From an uncultured Pelagibacteraceae bacterium (GTDB lineage: Bacteria; Pseudomonadota; Alphaproteobacteria; Pelagibacterales; Pelagibacteraceae), in contig CACIGI010000005.1 of assembly GCA_902586125.1 (NCBI GenBank), forward strand, positions 1 to 64,000: a DNA stretch of 64,000 bases, written 5' to 3'. A program made the position numbers and the translations under genes. The notes under the pieces are model-generated. The model was not told the DNA's origin and made no database searches. It saw nothing but the letters and a program-made list of their open reading frames with translations. Positions 28,628-37,351 of this stretch are shown one piece after another; the stretch's first letter is position 1, and the number at the start of each line of letters is the position of its first letter.

Positions 28628-29902
28628 TTAAAATTGTTCTGACTCGGTTGAGCCATCCATTGCTGTAGTTGAGCTGTTTCCACTACTTATTGTATTAGAA
28701 ACCGCATCAAAATAAGATGTACCTACTTCTCTTTGGTGTTTTACACTAGTATAACCATCTTTTTCACGAGCAAATTCTTGTTGTTGAATCTTTGAATAAG
28801 CAGCCATACCTTCTTTTTTATATTTTTCTGCTAATTCAAAAATTGCAATATTTTGTGTATGAAAACCAGCAAGCGTAATAAATTGAAATTTATAGCCCAT
28901 TTTACTTATTTCTTTTTGAAATGAGGCAATTTCTTCATCGGACAAATGTTTCTTCCAATTAAATGATGGAGAACAATTATACGCTAAAAGTTTTCCAGGA
29001 AATTTTTCATGAATTGCATCTGCAAATTTTTTAGCTTCTTCAAGATTTGGTGTAGCTGTTTCACACCAAATTAAATCTGAGTAAGGCGCATATGCTAATC
29101 CTCTTGAAATTGCTTGTTCAATTCCCGATTTTACATAATAAAACCCTTCTGGAGATCTTTCGCCAGTTAAAAAAGGTTTATCGTTTTCATCAAAATCATT
29201 TGTAATTAATTTCGCGGCATTTGCATCTGTCCTAGCTAAAATTATCAATGGAACATCAGCAATATCAGCTGCCAATCTTGCAGCTTTTAAATTTTTAATC
29301 ATTGTCCCTGTTGGTACGAGTACTTTACCACCCATATGACCACACTTTTTTTCACTAGCTAATTGATCTTCAAAGTGAACACCTGCTGCACCAGCTTTAA
29401 TAAATTTTTTTGTAAGTTCAAAAACATTTAATGGACCTCCAAAACCTGCTTCACCATCAGCAATGATTGGAAGCATATAATCAATTCTTTTCTCTTTTTT
29501 CATATCACCGTCTTTTAGTTCCATATGTTGAATTTGGTCTGCTCTTAACAAAGCATTATTCATTGACTCAACAAGTTTTGGAGCACTATCATATGGATAT
29601 AAAGATTGATCTGGGTACATTTCGCCAGCACTATTAGCATCTGCAGCTACTTGCCAACCACTTAGATAAATTGATTTTAGACCAGCTTTAGCATGTTGAA
29701 CTGCTTGATTTCCTGATAAAGATCCTAAAGTACTTATATAATTTTCTGTATTAAGAAGTTTCCAAAGTTTAACTGATTGTTGTTTACATAGGGAATATTC
29801 AATTTTTATTGAGCCTCTTAATCTTTCAACCTCATCATGGGTATAATCCCTTGTTATTCCTGCAAATCTTTTTAGTTCGTATGAGATGTTTTCTGCACTC
29901 AT
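28628..29902 (-). CDS. aceA: Isocitrate lyase
   Basis: Glyoxylate shunt enzyme that splits isocitrate into glyoxylate and succinate. The 424-aa length fits the bacterial form. The catalytic loop KKCGHMGGK is intact, and [31 protein letters not shown] and [12 protein letters not shown] are typical. GAGGTAAC lies 11 bases before the ATG. Malate synthase is not adjacent. Upstream is a spacer filled with TTTACAAA-like elements and a divergent ScfR/RamB-type regulator, which probably controls this gene. Confidence 0.97.
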   Translation of the reverse strand: MSAENISYELKRFAGITRDYTHDEVERLRGSIKIEYSLCKQQSVKLWKLLNTENYISTLGSLSGNQAVQHAKAGLKSIYLSGWQVAADANSAGEMYPDQSLYPYDSAPKLVESMNNALLRADQIQHMELKDGDMKKEKRIDYMLPIIADGEAGFGGPLNVFELTKKFIKAGAAGVHFEDQLASEKKCGHMGGKVLVPTGTMIKNLKAARLAADIADVPLIILARTDANAAKLITNDFDENDKPFLTGERSPEGFYYVKSGIEQAISRGLAYAPYSDLIWCETATPNLEEAKKFADAIHEKFPGKLLAYNCSPSFNWKKHLSDEEIASFQKEISKMGYKFQFITLAGFHTQNIAIFELAEKYKKEGMAAYSKIQQQEFAREKDGYTSVKHQREVGTSYFDAVSNTISSGNSSTTAMDGSTESEQF

Positions 29903-29954
29903 AATTGGTAGTTACCTCAGAAGTTAAAATAAAAATGAAAAAGTAAAATTTGAT

Positions 29955-30116
29955 TTAGTTAGAGTCGTTAAGTGTCTCAACTAAATCTTTCATTCCACTT
30001 GAACCCCAATCACAATGATCATCTCTCATGTAAATACCTTTGCTATTATGTCTAGCAAGATCCTCATTTTTTATGATTTGAGCCTCATTTTCTGTGTTTT
30101 TTTGTTTATCAGTCAT
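29955..30116 (-). CDS. 53-aa hypothetical protein upstream of aceA
   Basis: An ATG at 30116 opens a 53-codon frame ending TAA at 29955, on the aceA strand and 52 bases before the aceA start. The product is hydrophilic and acidic in parts, with a C-terminal core IYMRDDHCDWGSSGMKDL holding one Cys, one Trp and two Asp. It has no membrane segment. It probably shares the transcript with aceA and is controlled by the operator array just upstream. The function is unknown. Confidence 0.55.
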   Translation of the reverse strand: MTDKQKNTENEAQIIKNEDLARHNSKGIYMRDDHCDWGSSGMKDLVETLNDSN

Positions 30117-30127
30117 GTAAATCTTAT

Positions 30128-30219
30128 AATTTACAAAATTTACAAAATCTACAAAAAAGTATAAAAAGCTTGTAAATTAAGGAAAATAATTGTAAATTTT
30201 AATTTACAAAATTTACAAA
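30128..30219. promoter_or_regulatory. Array of TTTACAAA operators between aceA and its regulator
   Basis: Three 9-base direct repeats (ATTTACAAA, ATTTACAAA, ATCTACAAA) run from 30129 to 30155 with no gap. Two inverted copies occur at 30169-30177 and 30189-30197, and two more direct copies at 30202-30210 and 30211-30219. TTGTAAATT and AATTTACAA (30190-30209) form a perfect 9-bp dyad with a 2-base centre. The motif resembles the TTTGCAAA-type sites of RamB/ScfR regulators. Likely the binding zone for the adjacent regulator. Confidence 0.7.
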
Positions 30220-30227
30220 TAGAAAAT

Positions 30228-31658
30228 ATGAGTCAAAATGATTTAAAAATAGGACCAAAAATCAAGGCTTTTAGACGTCAACTAGGTCTTCAAGCTAATA
30301 AACTTGCGCAAGAGATAAATATTTCACCAAGTTATTTAAATTTGATCGAGGGAGGAAAAAGAAAAATTGACGGGGATCTGCTTTTAAAAATTTGTGAAAA
30401 ATTAAATATCGAACTTTCTCAATTAACATCAAAAGATGATGTAAATTTAGAGAATACACTTTCAGAAATTTTAGATGATAAATTATTTGAGGATCTTGAT
30501 ATCTTGGGACCAGAGGTTAAAGATCTCGTGGGAACTAATCCAAAAATTGGCAAAGCAATCGTAAGATTAGGAGATATCTTAAAAAAAAAAGATCATGAGT
30601 TAGTAAATAAGATTGAAAAAATTTCTGGAAAAATTGTTGATAATAGAAAGAACTCTTTTCCAGGTGAGGTTATTTCTGACTTTCTTCAAGAAAATAAAAA
30701 TTATTTTCCGAAACTAGAGGATTTTGCAAATAAGGTTTTTGAAAAAGTTCAAAAAAATAATCGTACAAGATATGTTGCTCTTTGTGATCATTTAAAATCT
30801 GAGTATGACATTATTGTTAAAGATGTTATCCCTGAGGAAAATAAACCTTTTTCCAAAATTTATAACAAAAATAAAAAAGAACTTTTATTAAGTGATTATA
30901 GTTCTTTAGAAACAAAAAAACTTCATGCAGCTGCACAAATTGCACAAGAAGGAGCAATTAAAGAAATAGAGGATTATTTAACTAAATTTACTTTTCCGTC
31001 AGAGGAATCTAAGAAATTAACTAAAATTGCTTTACTTAATTATTGTGGTGCCGCAATATTAATGCCTTACAAACTTTTTCATTCAGAATGTAAAAAACTT
31101 AAATATGATCTTGAGTTATTACAAAATACTTTCGCAACATCTTTTGAACAAGTAGCTCATAGAGTAACCTGTTTGCAAGATCCAAAACTACCTGGAATTC
31201 CATTTCATTTTTTAAGGGTTGATATGGCTGGAAATATTTCTAAAAGATTTTCTTTGTCTGGAATTGAAATTCCACGATATGGTGGTGCGTGTCCAAGATG
31301 GAATGTTTATTCTGCATTCACAAGACCTGGAGTTATTCAAAGTGCTGTAAGTAAAATGACCAATGGAGAAAAATATGTTTGTATTGCACGAACTGTTGAA
31401 AAAGGGATTGGAAGATTTGGAAGAACGAAAAGTATTTTGTCCATTGGGTTAGGTTGCGAAGCTAAATATGCAAAAGATTTCGTATATACTGAAAATGTTA
31501 ATTTAAGTGAAAAGTCATCAGAAATTCCAATAGGTGTGTCATGTAGAACCTGCGATAGATTAGATTGTTCTCAAAGAGCCTTTCCTCCTTTACACAAAAA
31601 ATTTGATGTCGATATAAACCTGAGAGGAGTTTCGGTTTATGTAGGTGATAAAAATTAA
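30228..31658 (+). CDS. ScfR/RamB-type XRE regulator (DUF2083)
   Basis: A 476-aa transcription factor. Residues about 10-70 form an XRE helix-turn-helix (FRRQLGLQANKLAQEINISPSYLNLIEGG). A central ImmA/IrrE-like region follows, with AAAQIAQEGA and LLNYCGAAILMP. The C-terminal DUF2083 has a cysteine motif SCRTCDRLDCSQRAFPP that can bind metal. This family controls short-chain fatty acid, propionate or glyoxylate genes (RamB, PrpR, MccR). Its place opposite aceA and next to a repeat array fits autoregulation and control of the glyoxylate shunt. Confidence 0.88.
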   Translation: MSQNDLKIGPKIKAFRRQLGLQANKLAQEINISPSYLNLIEGGKRKIDGDLLLKICEKLNIELSQLTSKDDVNLENTLSEILDDKLFEDLDILGPEVKDLVGTNPKIGKAIVRLGDILKKKDHELVNKIEKISGKIVDNRKNSFPGEVISDFLQENKNYFPKLEDFANKVFEKVQKNNRTRYVALCDHLKSEYDIIVKDVIPEENKPFSKIYNKNKKELLLSDYSSLETKKLHAAAQIAQEGAIKEIEDYLTKFTFPSEESKKLTKIALLNYCGAAILMPYKLFHSECKKLKYDLELLQNTFATSFEQVAHRVTCLQDPKLPGIPFHFLRVDMAGNISKRFSLSGIEIPRYGGACPRWNVYSAFTRPGVIQSAVSKMTNGEKYVCIARTVEKGIGRFGRTKSILSIGLGCEAKYAKDFVYTENVNLSEKSSEIPIGVSCRTCDRLDCSQRAFPPLHKKFDVDINLRGVSVYVGDKN

Positions 31659-31663
31659 AAAAA

Positions 31664-31828
31664 ATGCTTAAATTTATAATTCCTGCAGTCATATTTTTTT
31701 TAATTGTCCTTTTTTGGGAAAAGATTAATGAGAAAATTTACCAAAAATTTAAGGTTAAAATTAATCTTGTTATTTTAATTGTAGCCTTATTATTTGTATT
31801 AGCTGTATTGATTTTATTATACTTTTAG
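31664..31828 (+). CDS. 54-aa two-TM mini-protein
   Basis: ATG at 31664 to TAG at 31828, five bases after the regulator stop. Residues 2-18 and about 34-53 are strongly hydrophobic and are joined by a basic loop (EKINEKIYQKFKVK), so a hairpin in the membrane is likely. No recognised domain. It lies between the regulator and a secreted TPR protein, five bases before the latter, so it is probably translated in one operon. Confidence 0.5.
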   Translation: MLKFIIPAVIFFLIVLFWEKINEKIYQKFKVKINLVILIVALLFVLAVLILLYF

Positions 31829-31833
31829 TTCTG

Positions 31834-32382
31834 ATGAAAAAAATTTTTATCATTTTTTTAATTGTTTTTTCATATTTGAATAATTCAATTGCAGATGAAA
31901 GAATTGAAAAACTTAATCAATTGTTTGATGATTTAAAAACTCAGAATTACTCAGTCGCATATAAAGTTGAACAAGAAATTTGGCAAATATGGAGCACGCA
32001 TCCAAATGATGAAAATTTGACAATGTTATTAAATAAAGGATCAAGTTTAGTAAATGAATCAAAATATAATCAAGCAATAGATTTATTTTCTAGAGCAATA
32101 AATTTGGATCCATTATGGGCCGAGGCATGGAATAAACGTGCAACTGTATTCTATTTATCTGGTAATTTCGAAAAGTCGCAAAAAGATATTGATAAAGTTT
32201 TAGAATTAGAAAAAAGGCATTTCGGCGCTCTTGCAGGACAAGGTCTTGTAAATATTCAATTAAAAAATTATAATAAGGCAATTAAGAGTTATGAAAAAGT
32301 TAAAGAAATACATCCTACAATGAAATCACCAGATACGATGATTAATCAAATTAAAGAATTAATTAAAAAACAATCCATCTAA
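31834..32382 (+). CDS. Secreted TPR-repeat protein
   Basis: A 182-aa protein with an N-terminal signal peptide (MKKIFIIFLIVFSYLNNSIA). About three TPR units follow from residue 65: YNQAIDLFSRAINLDPLWAEA, then FEKSQKDIDKVLELE and YNKAIKSYEKVKEIHP. It probably acts in the periplasm as a protein-binding adaptor. It is one base apart from rseP, which suggests an envelope role. Confidence 0.8.
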   Translation: MKKIFIIFLIVFSYLNNSIADERIEKLNQLFDDLKTQNYSVAYKVEQEIWQIWSTHPNDENLTMLLNKGSSLVNESKYNQAIDLFSRAINLDPLWAEAWNKRATVFYLSGNFEKSQKDIDKVLELEKRHFGALAGQGLVNIQLKNYNKAIKSYEKVKEIHPTMKSPDTMINQIKELIKKQSI

Positions 32383-32383
32383 G

Positions 32384-33496
32384 ATGATAGATTATATATT
32401 GCCATTTTTAATACTTATTATGATTGTGGTATTCATCCACGAATATGGCCATTATTATTTTGCAAAAAGATATGGTGTTGCAGTAACTGATTTTTCAATT
32501 GGATTTGGAAAAGAAATATTTGGTTGGCATGATAAATCCGGCACGAGATGGAAAATTTGTTGGATACCTCTAGGTGGATATGTAAAATTTTTTGGAGATC
32601 GAAATGTTTTTTCACAAGCTGATCAAGAGAAATTAATAGAAAAATACAACGAAGAAGACAGAAAAAAATTATTTGTTTTAAAACCTCTTTATCAAAGAGC
32701 TTTAATTGTTTTTGGTGGACCATTAGCAAACTTCTTACTCGCATTATTAATTTTCTTTTCTATTTATACCTTCGCAGGAAAAGATTTTACTCCTGCAATG
32801 ATCAATGAGGTACAAAAAGATAGTCCCGCAATGGCTGGTGGTCTTAAACAAAATGATATTATTTTAGAGATAGATGGAAATGAGGTTAAAAGTATTATGG
32901 ATGTTTCTAAATTTATAACTTTATCAACAGATGATTTTATAGATTTTAAGGTTAAACGTTCGTATGACGAAATATTATTAAAAGTAAAACCCAAAATGGT
33001 TTTAAGTGAAGATAATCTTGGAAATAAGATTAACAAAAGGATTGTAGGAATTAAATTAAGCGCTTACAACAATAAGATAAATCATGTAAAATTAGGACCC
33101 GCACAAGCTATATACCACGCAGCAAATGAGGTATATTTCGTGAGTATATCCTCACTTAAGTATATCGGTGCGATGATTTTTGGAAAAGCTGATACTTCAC
33201 AACTTGGTGGACCAATTAGAATTGCTAAAATTTCAGGTCAAGTTGCAGAGTTTGGTTTGTTGGCATTTGTCAGCATGATGGCTTACATCTCTATAAGTTT
33301 AGGATTAATTAATTTATTTCCGATACCAATGTTAGATGGAGGTCATTTAATGTTCTATGCTTTCGAAAAAGTGTTAGGACGTCCTTTATCACAAAAAACG
33401 CAAGAGGGTTTTTTTCGAATCGGGATGTTTTTGCTCTTAACTTTGATGATATTTACAACATTTAATGATCTCAAAGATCTTGGCTTATTTAATTGA
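32384..33496 (+). CDS. rseP: RIP site-2 metalloprotease RseP
   Basis: Intramembrane zinc protease of family M50. The zinc site HEYGH is at residues 19-23 in the first membrane segment, and the third ligand is in PIPMLDGGH near residue 320. A PDZ domain lies in between (VQKDSPAMAGGLKQNDIILEIDG). It cuts membrane-bound regulators and signal peptide remnants. In many bacteria rseP lies by bamA and dxr; here it follows a TPR gene and precedes HU. Confidence 0.93.
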   Translation: MIDYILPFLILIMIVVFIHEYGHYYFAKRYGVAVTDFSIGFGKEIFGWHDKSGTRWKICWIPLGGYVKFFGDRNVFSQADQEKLIEKYNEEDRKKLFVLKPLYQRALIVFGGPLANFLLALLIFFSIYTFAGKDFTPAMINEVQKDSPAMAGGLKQNDIILEIDGNEVKSIMDVSKFITLSTDDFIDFKVKRSYDEILLKVKPKMVLSEDNLGNKINKRIVGIKLSAYNNKINHVKLGPAQAIYHAANEVYFVSISSLKYIGAMIFGKADTSQLGGPIRIAKISGQVAEFGLLAFVSMMAYISISLGLINLFPIPMLDGGHLMFYAFEKVLGRPLSQKTQEGFFRIGMFLLLTLMIFTTFNDLKDLGLFN

Positions 33497-33516
33497 TAAA
33501 ATTTCTATCTTCAAAT

Positions 33517-33542
33517 AACCCTTTAAAATAGAGGTTTTTTTA
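33517..33542 (+). terminator. Weak terminator after rseP
   Basis: AACC (33517-33520) can pair with GGTT (33533-33536), with a few weaker pairs inside, followed by a run of T. The stem is short, so this is a tentative call. Confidence 0.35.
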
Positions 33543-33648
33543 CTATACCAGATATTGTGTATAACTTTGAGCTAGATACTAAAAAAAGGCTTGATTTATC
33601 AATACTTTTGATAAAGATAGTAAATAACCTAATAAAACCGGAGCTAAA

Positions 33649-33924
33649 ATGAACAAAAAACAATTAGTTGTCAAATTATCAGGCGCTTTAAACCTAAGTA
33701 AAGCTGATGCTGAGAGAACTTTTGACACGATTACCAACACTATTTTAGATGCACTAAAAGCTGATGATTCAGTCAAAATTGCTGGATTTGGTACATATAA
33801 AGTGGCTAAAAGAAAAGCGAGAGTTGGAAGAAACCCAAGAACTGGTGAGCAAATTCAAATTGCTGCATCGCAAAAGGTTAAATTCTTACCTGCTAAAGCT
33901 TTAAAAGAAGTATTCAATAAATAA
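33649..33924 (+). CDS. hup: HU-family DNA-binding protein
   Basis: A 91-aa nucleoid protein that bends DNA. The N-terminus KKQLVVKLSGALNLSKADAE and the arm signature GFGTYKVAKRKARVGRNPRTG are diagnostic. The C-terminus is KFLPAKALKEVFNK. It stands alone with its own ribosome site (GGAG) and a strong terminator, as expected for an abundant protein. The symbol is generic; the HU-alpha or HU-beta type is not decided. Confidence 0.95.
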   Translation: MNKKQLVVKLSGALNLSKADAERTFDTITNTILDALKADDSVKIAGFGTYKVAKRKARVGRNPRTGEQIQIAASQKVKFLPAKALKEVFNK

Positions 33925-33933
33925 CGTCTTTTT

Positions 33934-33970
33934 ACAGCCTTAACGAAACTCTCGTTAAGGCTGTTTCTAT
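33934..33970 (+). terminator. Intrinsic terminator after HU
   Basis: ACAGCCTTAACGA (33934-33946) and TCGTTAAGGCTGT (33952-33964) form a perfect 13-bp stem with a 5-base loop, followed by TTCTAT. Confidence 0.85.
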
Positions 33971-34058
33971 ATGCATATTCTGCATACCCAATTTTCCTAA
34001 TCAGCGTTAGTTATTAACATTTAATAAAATAAAAACCCTTTTTAACAGGGAGGTCTTA

Positions 34059-35357
34059 ATGACTAAATTATTAAAAAAAATAAGTGTGCCACTTGTTAGT
34101 TTAATTTTTTTATTAAACATGAGTAGTGCAGGATATGCAGAATCAACTGTTTCTGCAGAAGTAGGGTTTATTTTTAATACTCTACTATTTTTAATGTGTG
34201 GATTCCTGGTCTTTTTTATGGCTTGTGGATTTGCAATGTTAGAGTCAGGTATGGTTACATCGAAAAGTGTATCTGTAATCTGTGCAAAAAATATAGGTTT
34301 AGTATCTATTGGAGCAATAATGTTCTGGTTAGTTGGATACAACCTAGCATATGGTATCCCAGAAGGAGGATACATTGGAAAATTCATTCCATGGAGCGAC
34401 GCTAGTAAAATCGATACTGGTTACGCAGATGGATCAGATTGGTATTTCCAAATGGTATTTTGTGTAACAACAGTTTCAATTGTTTCTGGAACAATGGCTG
34501 AAAGAATTAAATTATGGCCATTCTTTTTATTTGCAGCAATTTTAGCTGGTGTTATTTATCCAATTGTAATGGGTTGGCAGTGGGGAGGCGGCTGGTTAGC
34601 TAAAGCTGGTTTCTCAGACTTTGCTGGTTCAACATTAGTACACTCAACTGGTGGAGCAGCTGCTTTAGCTGGTGCAATACTTATTGGGCCTAGATTAGGT
34701 AGATTTACTAAGTCTGGAGCCCCGGCACCACTTAAACCTTTTGCAGCATCGTCAATCCCATTAGTTACACTAGGTGTATTCATCCTATGGTTAGGTTGGT
34801 TTGGATTTAATGGTGGTTCACAATTAGCAATTGGAACTGCTCCTGATGCAATTGCTGTGTCAAAAATATTTATAAACACTCTATTAGCTGGTGCAGGTGG
34901 TGTAATGGCCGCTGCAGCTGTCACTAGATTATCTGGTAAAACAGACGTAGTGCAAATGCTTAATGGATGTATTGGTGGTTTAGTTGCTATAACTGCAGAG
35001 CCATTAATGCCTTCACCGTTTGCTTCAATTTTAATTGGTGCAGTAGGAGGTATAATAGTTGTTTATGGTACGAAGATGTTGTTTGCTTTAAAAATCGATG
35101 ACGTAGTTGGAGCAGTACCTGCTCACTTGTTTGCAGGTATCTGGGGAACATTAATAGTTCCTGCTACAAACTCGGGTGCAAATTTTGGTACTCAGTTACT
35201 AGGTGTAATTTCAATAAATGCATTTGTGTTTGTTGCTGCATTTATAGTCTGGTCATTGATGAAAGCTACAATGGGTATCAGATTGAGTAAAGAAGCTGAA
35301 ACGAAAGGAACTGACGTGTCAGAGACTGGAGTTATAGCTTACTCAATACGTGACTGA
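34059..35357 (+). CDS. amtB: Ammonium transporter
   Basis: An 11-12 TM ammonium channel of 432 aa with an N-terminal signal peptide (SVPLVSLIFLLNMSSAGYAES). The twin pore histidines are visible in STLVHSTGGAAAL and GAVPAHLFAGIWG. The DFAGS and GCIGGLVAITAEP regions match the Amt family. It has a strong ribosome site (AGGGAGG). No glnK is seen next to it, which differs from the usual glnK-amtB pair. Confidence 0.96.
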   Translation: MTKLLKKISVPLVSLIFLLNMSSAGYAESTVSAEVGFIFNTLLFLMCGFLVFFMACGFAMLESGMVTSKSVSVICAKNIGLVSIGAIMFWLVGYNLAYGIPEGGYIGKFIPWSDASKIDTGYADGSDWYFQMVFCVTTVSIVSGTMAERIKLWPFFLFAAILAGVIYPIVMGWQWGGGWLAKAGFSDFAGSTLVHSTGGAAALAGAILIGPRLGRFTKSGAPAPLKPFAASSIPLVTLGVFILWLGWFGFNGGSQLAIGTAPDAIAVSKIFINTLLAGAGGVMAAAAVTRLSGKTDVVQMLNGCIGGLVAITAEPLMPSPFASILIGAVGGIIVVYGTKMLFALKIDDVVGAVPAHLFAGIWGTLIVPATNSGANFGTQLLGVISINAFVFVAAFIVWSLMKATMGIRLSKEAETKGTDVSETGVIAYSIRD

Positions 35358-35370
35358 TTAAAAACAATAT

Positions 35371-35420
35371 GGGACTCTTTACTCTCTGTATATCTTTGCG
35401 ATTACTCATCGAAGGGTCCC
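35371..35420 (+). other. Stem-loop downstream of amtB
   Basis: GGGACTCTTT (35371-35380) pairs with GAAGGGTCCC (35411-35420) over ten pairs including two G-U pairs, with a 30-base loop. It lies 13 bases after the amtB stop and 27 bases before the terminator. It could be a 3' UTR structure or a small RNA. Confidence 0.45.
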
Positions 35421-35447
35421 TAAATCTCTCTTAAAGTTAGTTAAACG

Positions 35448-35477
35448 AAAAAAAGCCCCTCCCTCAGGGGCTTTTTT
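35448..35477. terminator. Bidirectional terminator between amtB and bcp
   Basis: AAAAAAAGCCCCT (35448-35460), loop CCCTC, and AGGGGCTTTTTT (35466-35477) form a GC-rich stem with A and T tracts on both sides. It can stop amtB on the plus strand and bcp on the minus strand. Confidence 0.92.
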
Positions 35478-35931
35478 ATTTCTTAGCAATATTCTGTAGT
35501 GTTTCTAAAACTTCTTTTGCGTGATCTTTAACTTTTACATCTTTCCACATTTTTATAATTTTACCTTTTTTATCAACTAGAAAAGTAGATCTAATAGTTC
35601 CCATAAATTCTCTACCCATAAATTTTTTTTTGCCCCATACTCCGTATTTTTTAAGAACTTTAAGTTCTTCGTCAGTTAGTAAATCAAATTTTATTTTATG
35701 CTTATTCTTAAATTTATTATGACTTTTTAAACTATCTTTTGAGATCCCAAAGACTTCACAATTAAGTTTTTTGAATTTTTGAAGTAGTTTATTAAAATCT
35801 TTTGTTTCAATTGTACATCCTGGAGTATCATCCTTAGGATAGAAGTATAGAACAACATATTTTCCAATAGACTCTTTTAAAGAATAATTCTTCCCGTTTG
35901 TTGATTGTAGCTTAAAATCCAAGGCTTTCAT
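35476..35931 (-). CDS. bcp: Thioredoxin-dependent peroxiredoxin, Bcp/PrxQ family
   Basis: A 151-aa peroxiredoxin that reduces hydroperoxides. Peroxidatic Cys39 lies in YPKDDTPGCTIETKDF. The resolving cysteine found five residues later in E. coli Bcp is absent (a lysine is there). A cysteine at about residue 58 (KLNCEVFGIS) is the only other visible one, so the enzyme may work as a 1-Cys type or with another partner. It is followed by GT9 upstream on the same strand with a 2-base gap. Confidence 0.93.
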   Translation of the reverse strand: MKALDFKLQSTNGKNYSLKESIGKYVVLYFYPKDDTPGCTIETKDFNKLLQKFKKLNCEVFGISKDSLKSHNKFKNKHKIKFDLLTDEELKVLKKYGVWGKKKFMGREFMGTIRSTFLVDKKGKIIKMWKDVKVKDHAKEVLETLQNIAKK

Positions 35932-35933
35932 TG

Positions 35934-36920
35934 TTATAAATTTGTAATTATCTTGTTTAATACTTCATCAGGTTTGAGCTTTTTCATTCCACTTCTATCT
36001 CTTTGCCAGACATTATCCACATAACCTTTTGGAACAATTGGAATAATCCTGCTATATTTTAGTTCACTTACAGGATCATTGGCTATTAAGCCAAATGATT
36101 TTATTCCAAGAGCTGATGCAAGATTTAATGGACCAGAATTGTTTCCAACAAAAAAATCTGAATTTTTTATTGCTAATATTATTCCTTTTAAATCTTTGTT
36201 AGAACAATCGATAAAATAATTTTTATTTGACTCAACAATTATTTTTTTTGCAATATGAGATTTTTCTGGGCTACAAACAAGATATATATAGTCAAATAAT
36301 TTTTTTTTGAACAAAAGATCTGCAAGTTTAATAAAATCTTCTTCATACCACATTTTGTAATCCTCAAAAGAGTCAACACCGAAAGCAATTTTTTTCCCTT
36401 CTAACAGAAGGTCTAAATTATTTTTTTTGAGATTCTCAATATCAATTTCTAAATTTGGATATTTATCCTCTACAGTTATTAAATTAATTTCAAGTAATTT
36501 TTGAGATCTTTCTGAATAATTTAATTTCAAATCATTTTGATCAAGAAAATTTTTTACAGTAAGCCATTTTTTTTGATTTTTAAATCCTGGTCCAATAATG
36601 TTCTTAATTTTTGCGATTTTAGCAGCTATGGCTGGTTTATTGACCTTATCTAATATATAAACAAAATCATATTTCTCAGATTTAAATATTTTCATTAATT
36701 TGAATACATCAACCCAATAAAATAAACCTTTTCTGAAATCATTGTAAAAAATTTGATTTATATGTTTTAGGTCTTTAAGTATATTTTGGGCTTGAGTTTT
36801 TTCTCTGACAATTAAATCTATGTTTGTTTGATGATGTTGACTGATAGCTTTTATGTAGGGTAATTGCCAGATTAAATCACCTAACTTATGATGAGTGTAA
36901 ACGATACAAATTTTATTCAT
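35934..36920 (-). CDS. Glycosyltransferase family 9 (heptosyltransferase-like)
   Basis: A 328-aa GT-B enzyme. The N-terminal HKLGDLIWQLPYIKAISQHH and the C-terminal SDFFVGNNSGPLNLASALGIKSFGLIAN blocks match GT9. Members add heptose or other sugars to the LPS inner core. It lies with bcp in a minus-strand pair. The acceptor sugar is unknown. Confidence 0.82.
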   Translation of the reverse strand: MNKICIVYTHHKLGDLIWQLPYIKAISQHHQTNIDLIVREKTQAQNILKDLKHINQIFYNDFRKGLFYWVDVFKLMKIFKSEKYDFVYILDKVNKPAIAAKIAKIKNIIGPGFKNQKKWLTVKNFLDQNDLKLNYSERSQKLLEINLITVEDKYPNLEIDIENLKKNNLDLLLEGKKIAFGVDSFEDYKMWYEEDFIKLADLLFKKKLFDYIYLVCSPEKSHIAKKIIVESNKNYFIDCSNKDLKGIILAIKNSDFFVGNNSGPLNLASALGIKSFGLIANDPVSELKYSRIIPIVPKGYVDNVWQRDRSGMKKLKPDEVLNKIITNL

Positions 36921-36967
36921 TTTTATTTATGTGATTTCAAAAAAAACTATATAATAAATTTAGTTTT

Positions 36968-37351
36968 ATGAATATAAAATCGTCAAAAACCTTAGTTACA
37001 GAAGCTTTAAGTGAAATCAAAACAATTTCACCAGACGAAGCATTATCTATGATGAATGAAGATAAGTGTAATCTAATTGATATTAGGGATATAAGAGAAC
37101 TTGAAAGAGATGGGAAAGTTGAAAATTCAAATCATATTCCTCGAGGCATGTTAGAATTTTGGTTAGATCCTGATAGTCCATATTTTAAAGATGGTAAATT
37201 AGATATGAATAAAGAGATGGTTCTTTTCTGTGCTGGTGGTATGAGATCAGCATTGGCTGCAAAAACTCTCAAAGATATGGGGTTTGAAAAAGTTTCTCAC
37301 ATTGATGGTGGGTTTGGAGCTATTAGAAATAGTAAATTTAAGATTATTTAA
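36968..37351 (+). CDS. Rhodanese-like domain protein
   Basis: A 127-aa single-domain rhodanese. The catalytic loop is LFCAGGMRSALAA, with the cysteine at about residue 87. NLIDIRDIRELERDGKVENSNHIPRG is the CH2A region. It moves sulfane sulfur; the acceptor is unknown. It is divergent from the GT9 gene, and overlaps the convergent isomerase gene by four bases. Confidence 0.9.
   Translation: MNIKSSKTLVTEALSEIKTISPDEALSMMNEDKCNLIDIRDIRELERDGKVENSNHIPRGMLEFWLDPDSPYFKDGKLDMNKEMVLFCAGGMRSALAAKTLKDMGFEKVSHIDGGFGAIRNSKFKII

Noticed and set aside
30128-30219. CRISPR array
   Set aside because: The 9-base repeats are too short, run without spacers and occur in both directions; they look like operator sites.
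29903-30227. A glycine or other metabolite riboswitch upstream of aceA
   Set aside because: SAR11 uses glycine riboswitches elsewhere, but the spacer holds only the small ORF and the TTTACAAA repeats; no conserved aptamer core was seen.
34556-34924. Long antisense frame inside amtB
   Set aside because: Pro/Ala-rich translation opposite a strongly conserved gene; a shadow frame, as are the other antisense frames inside known genes.
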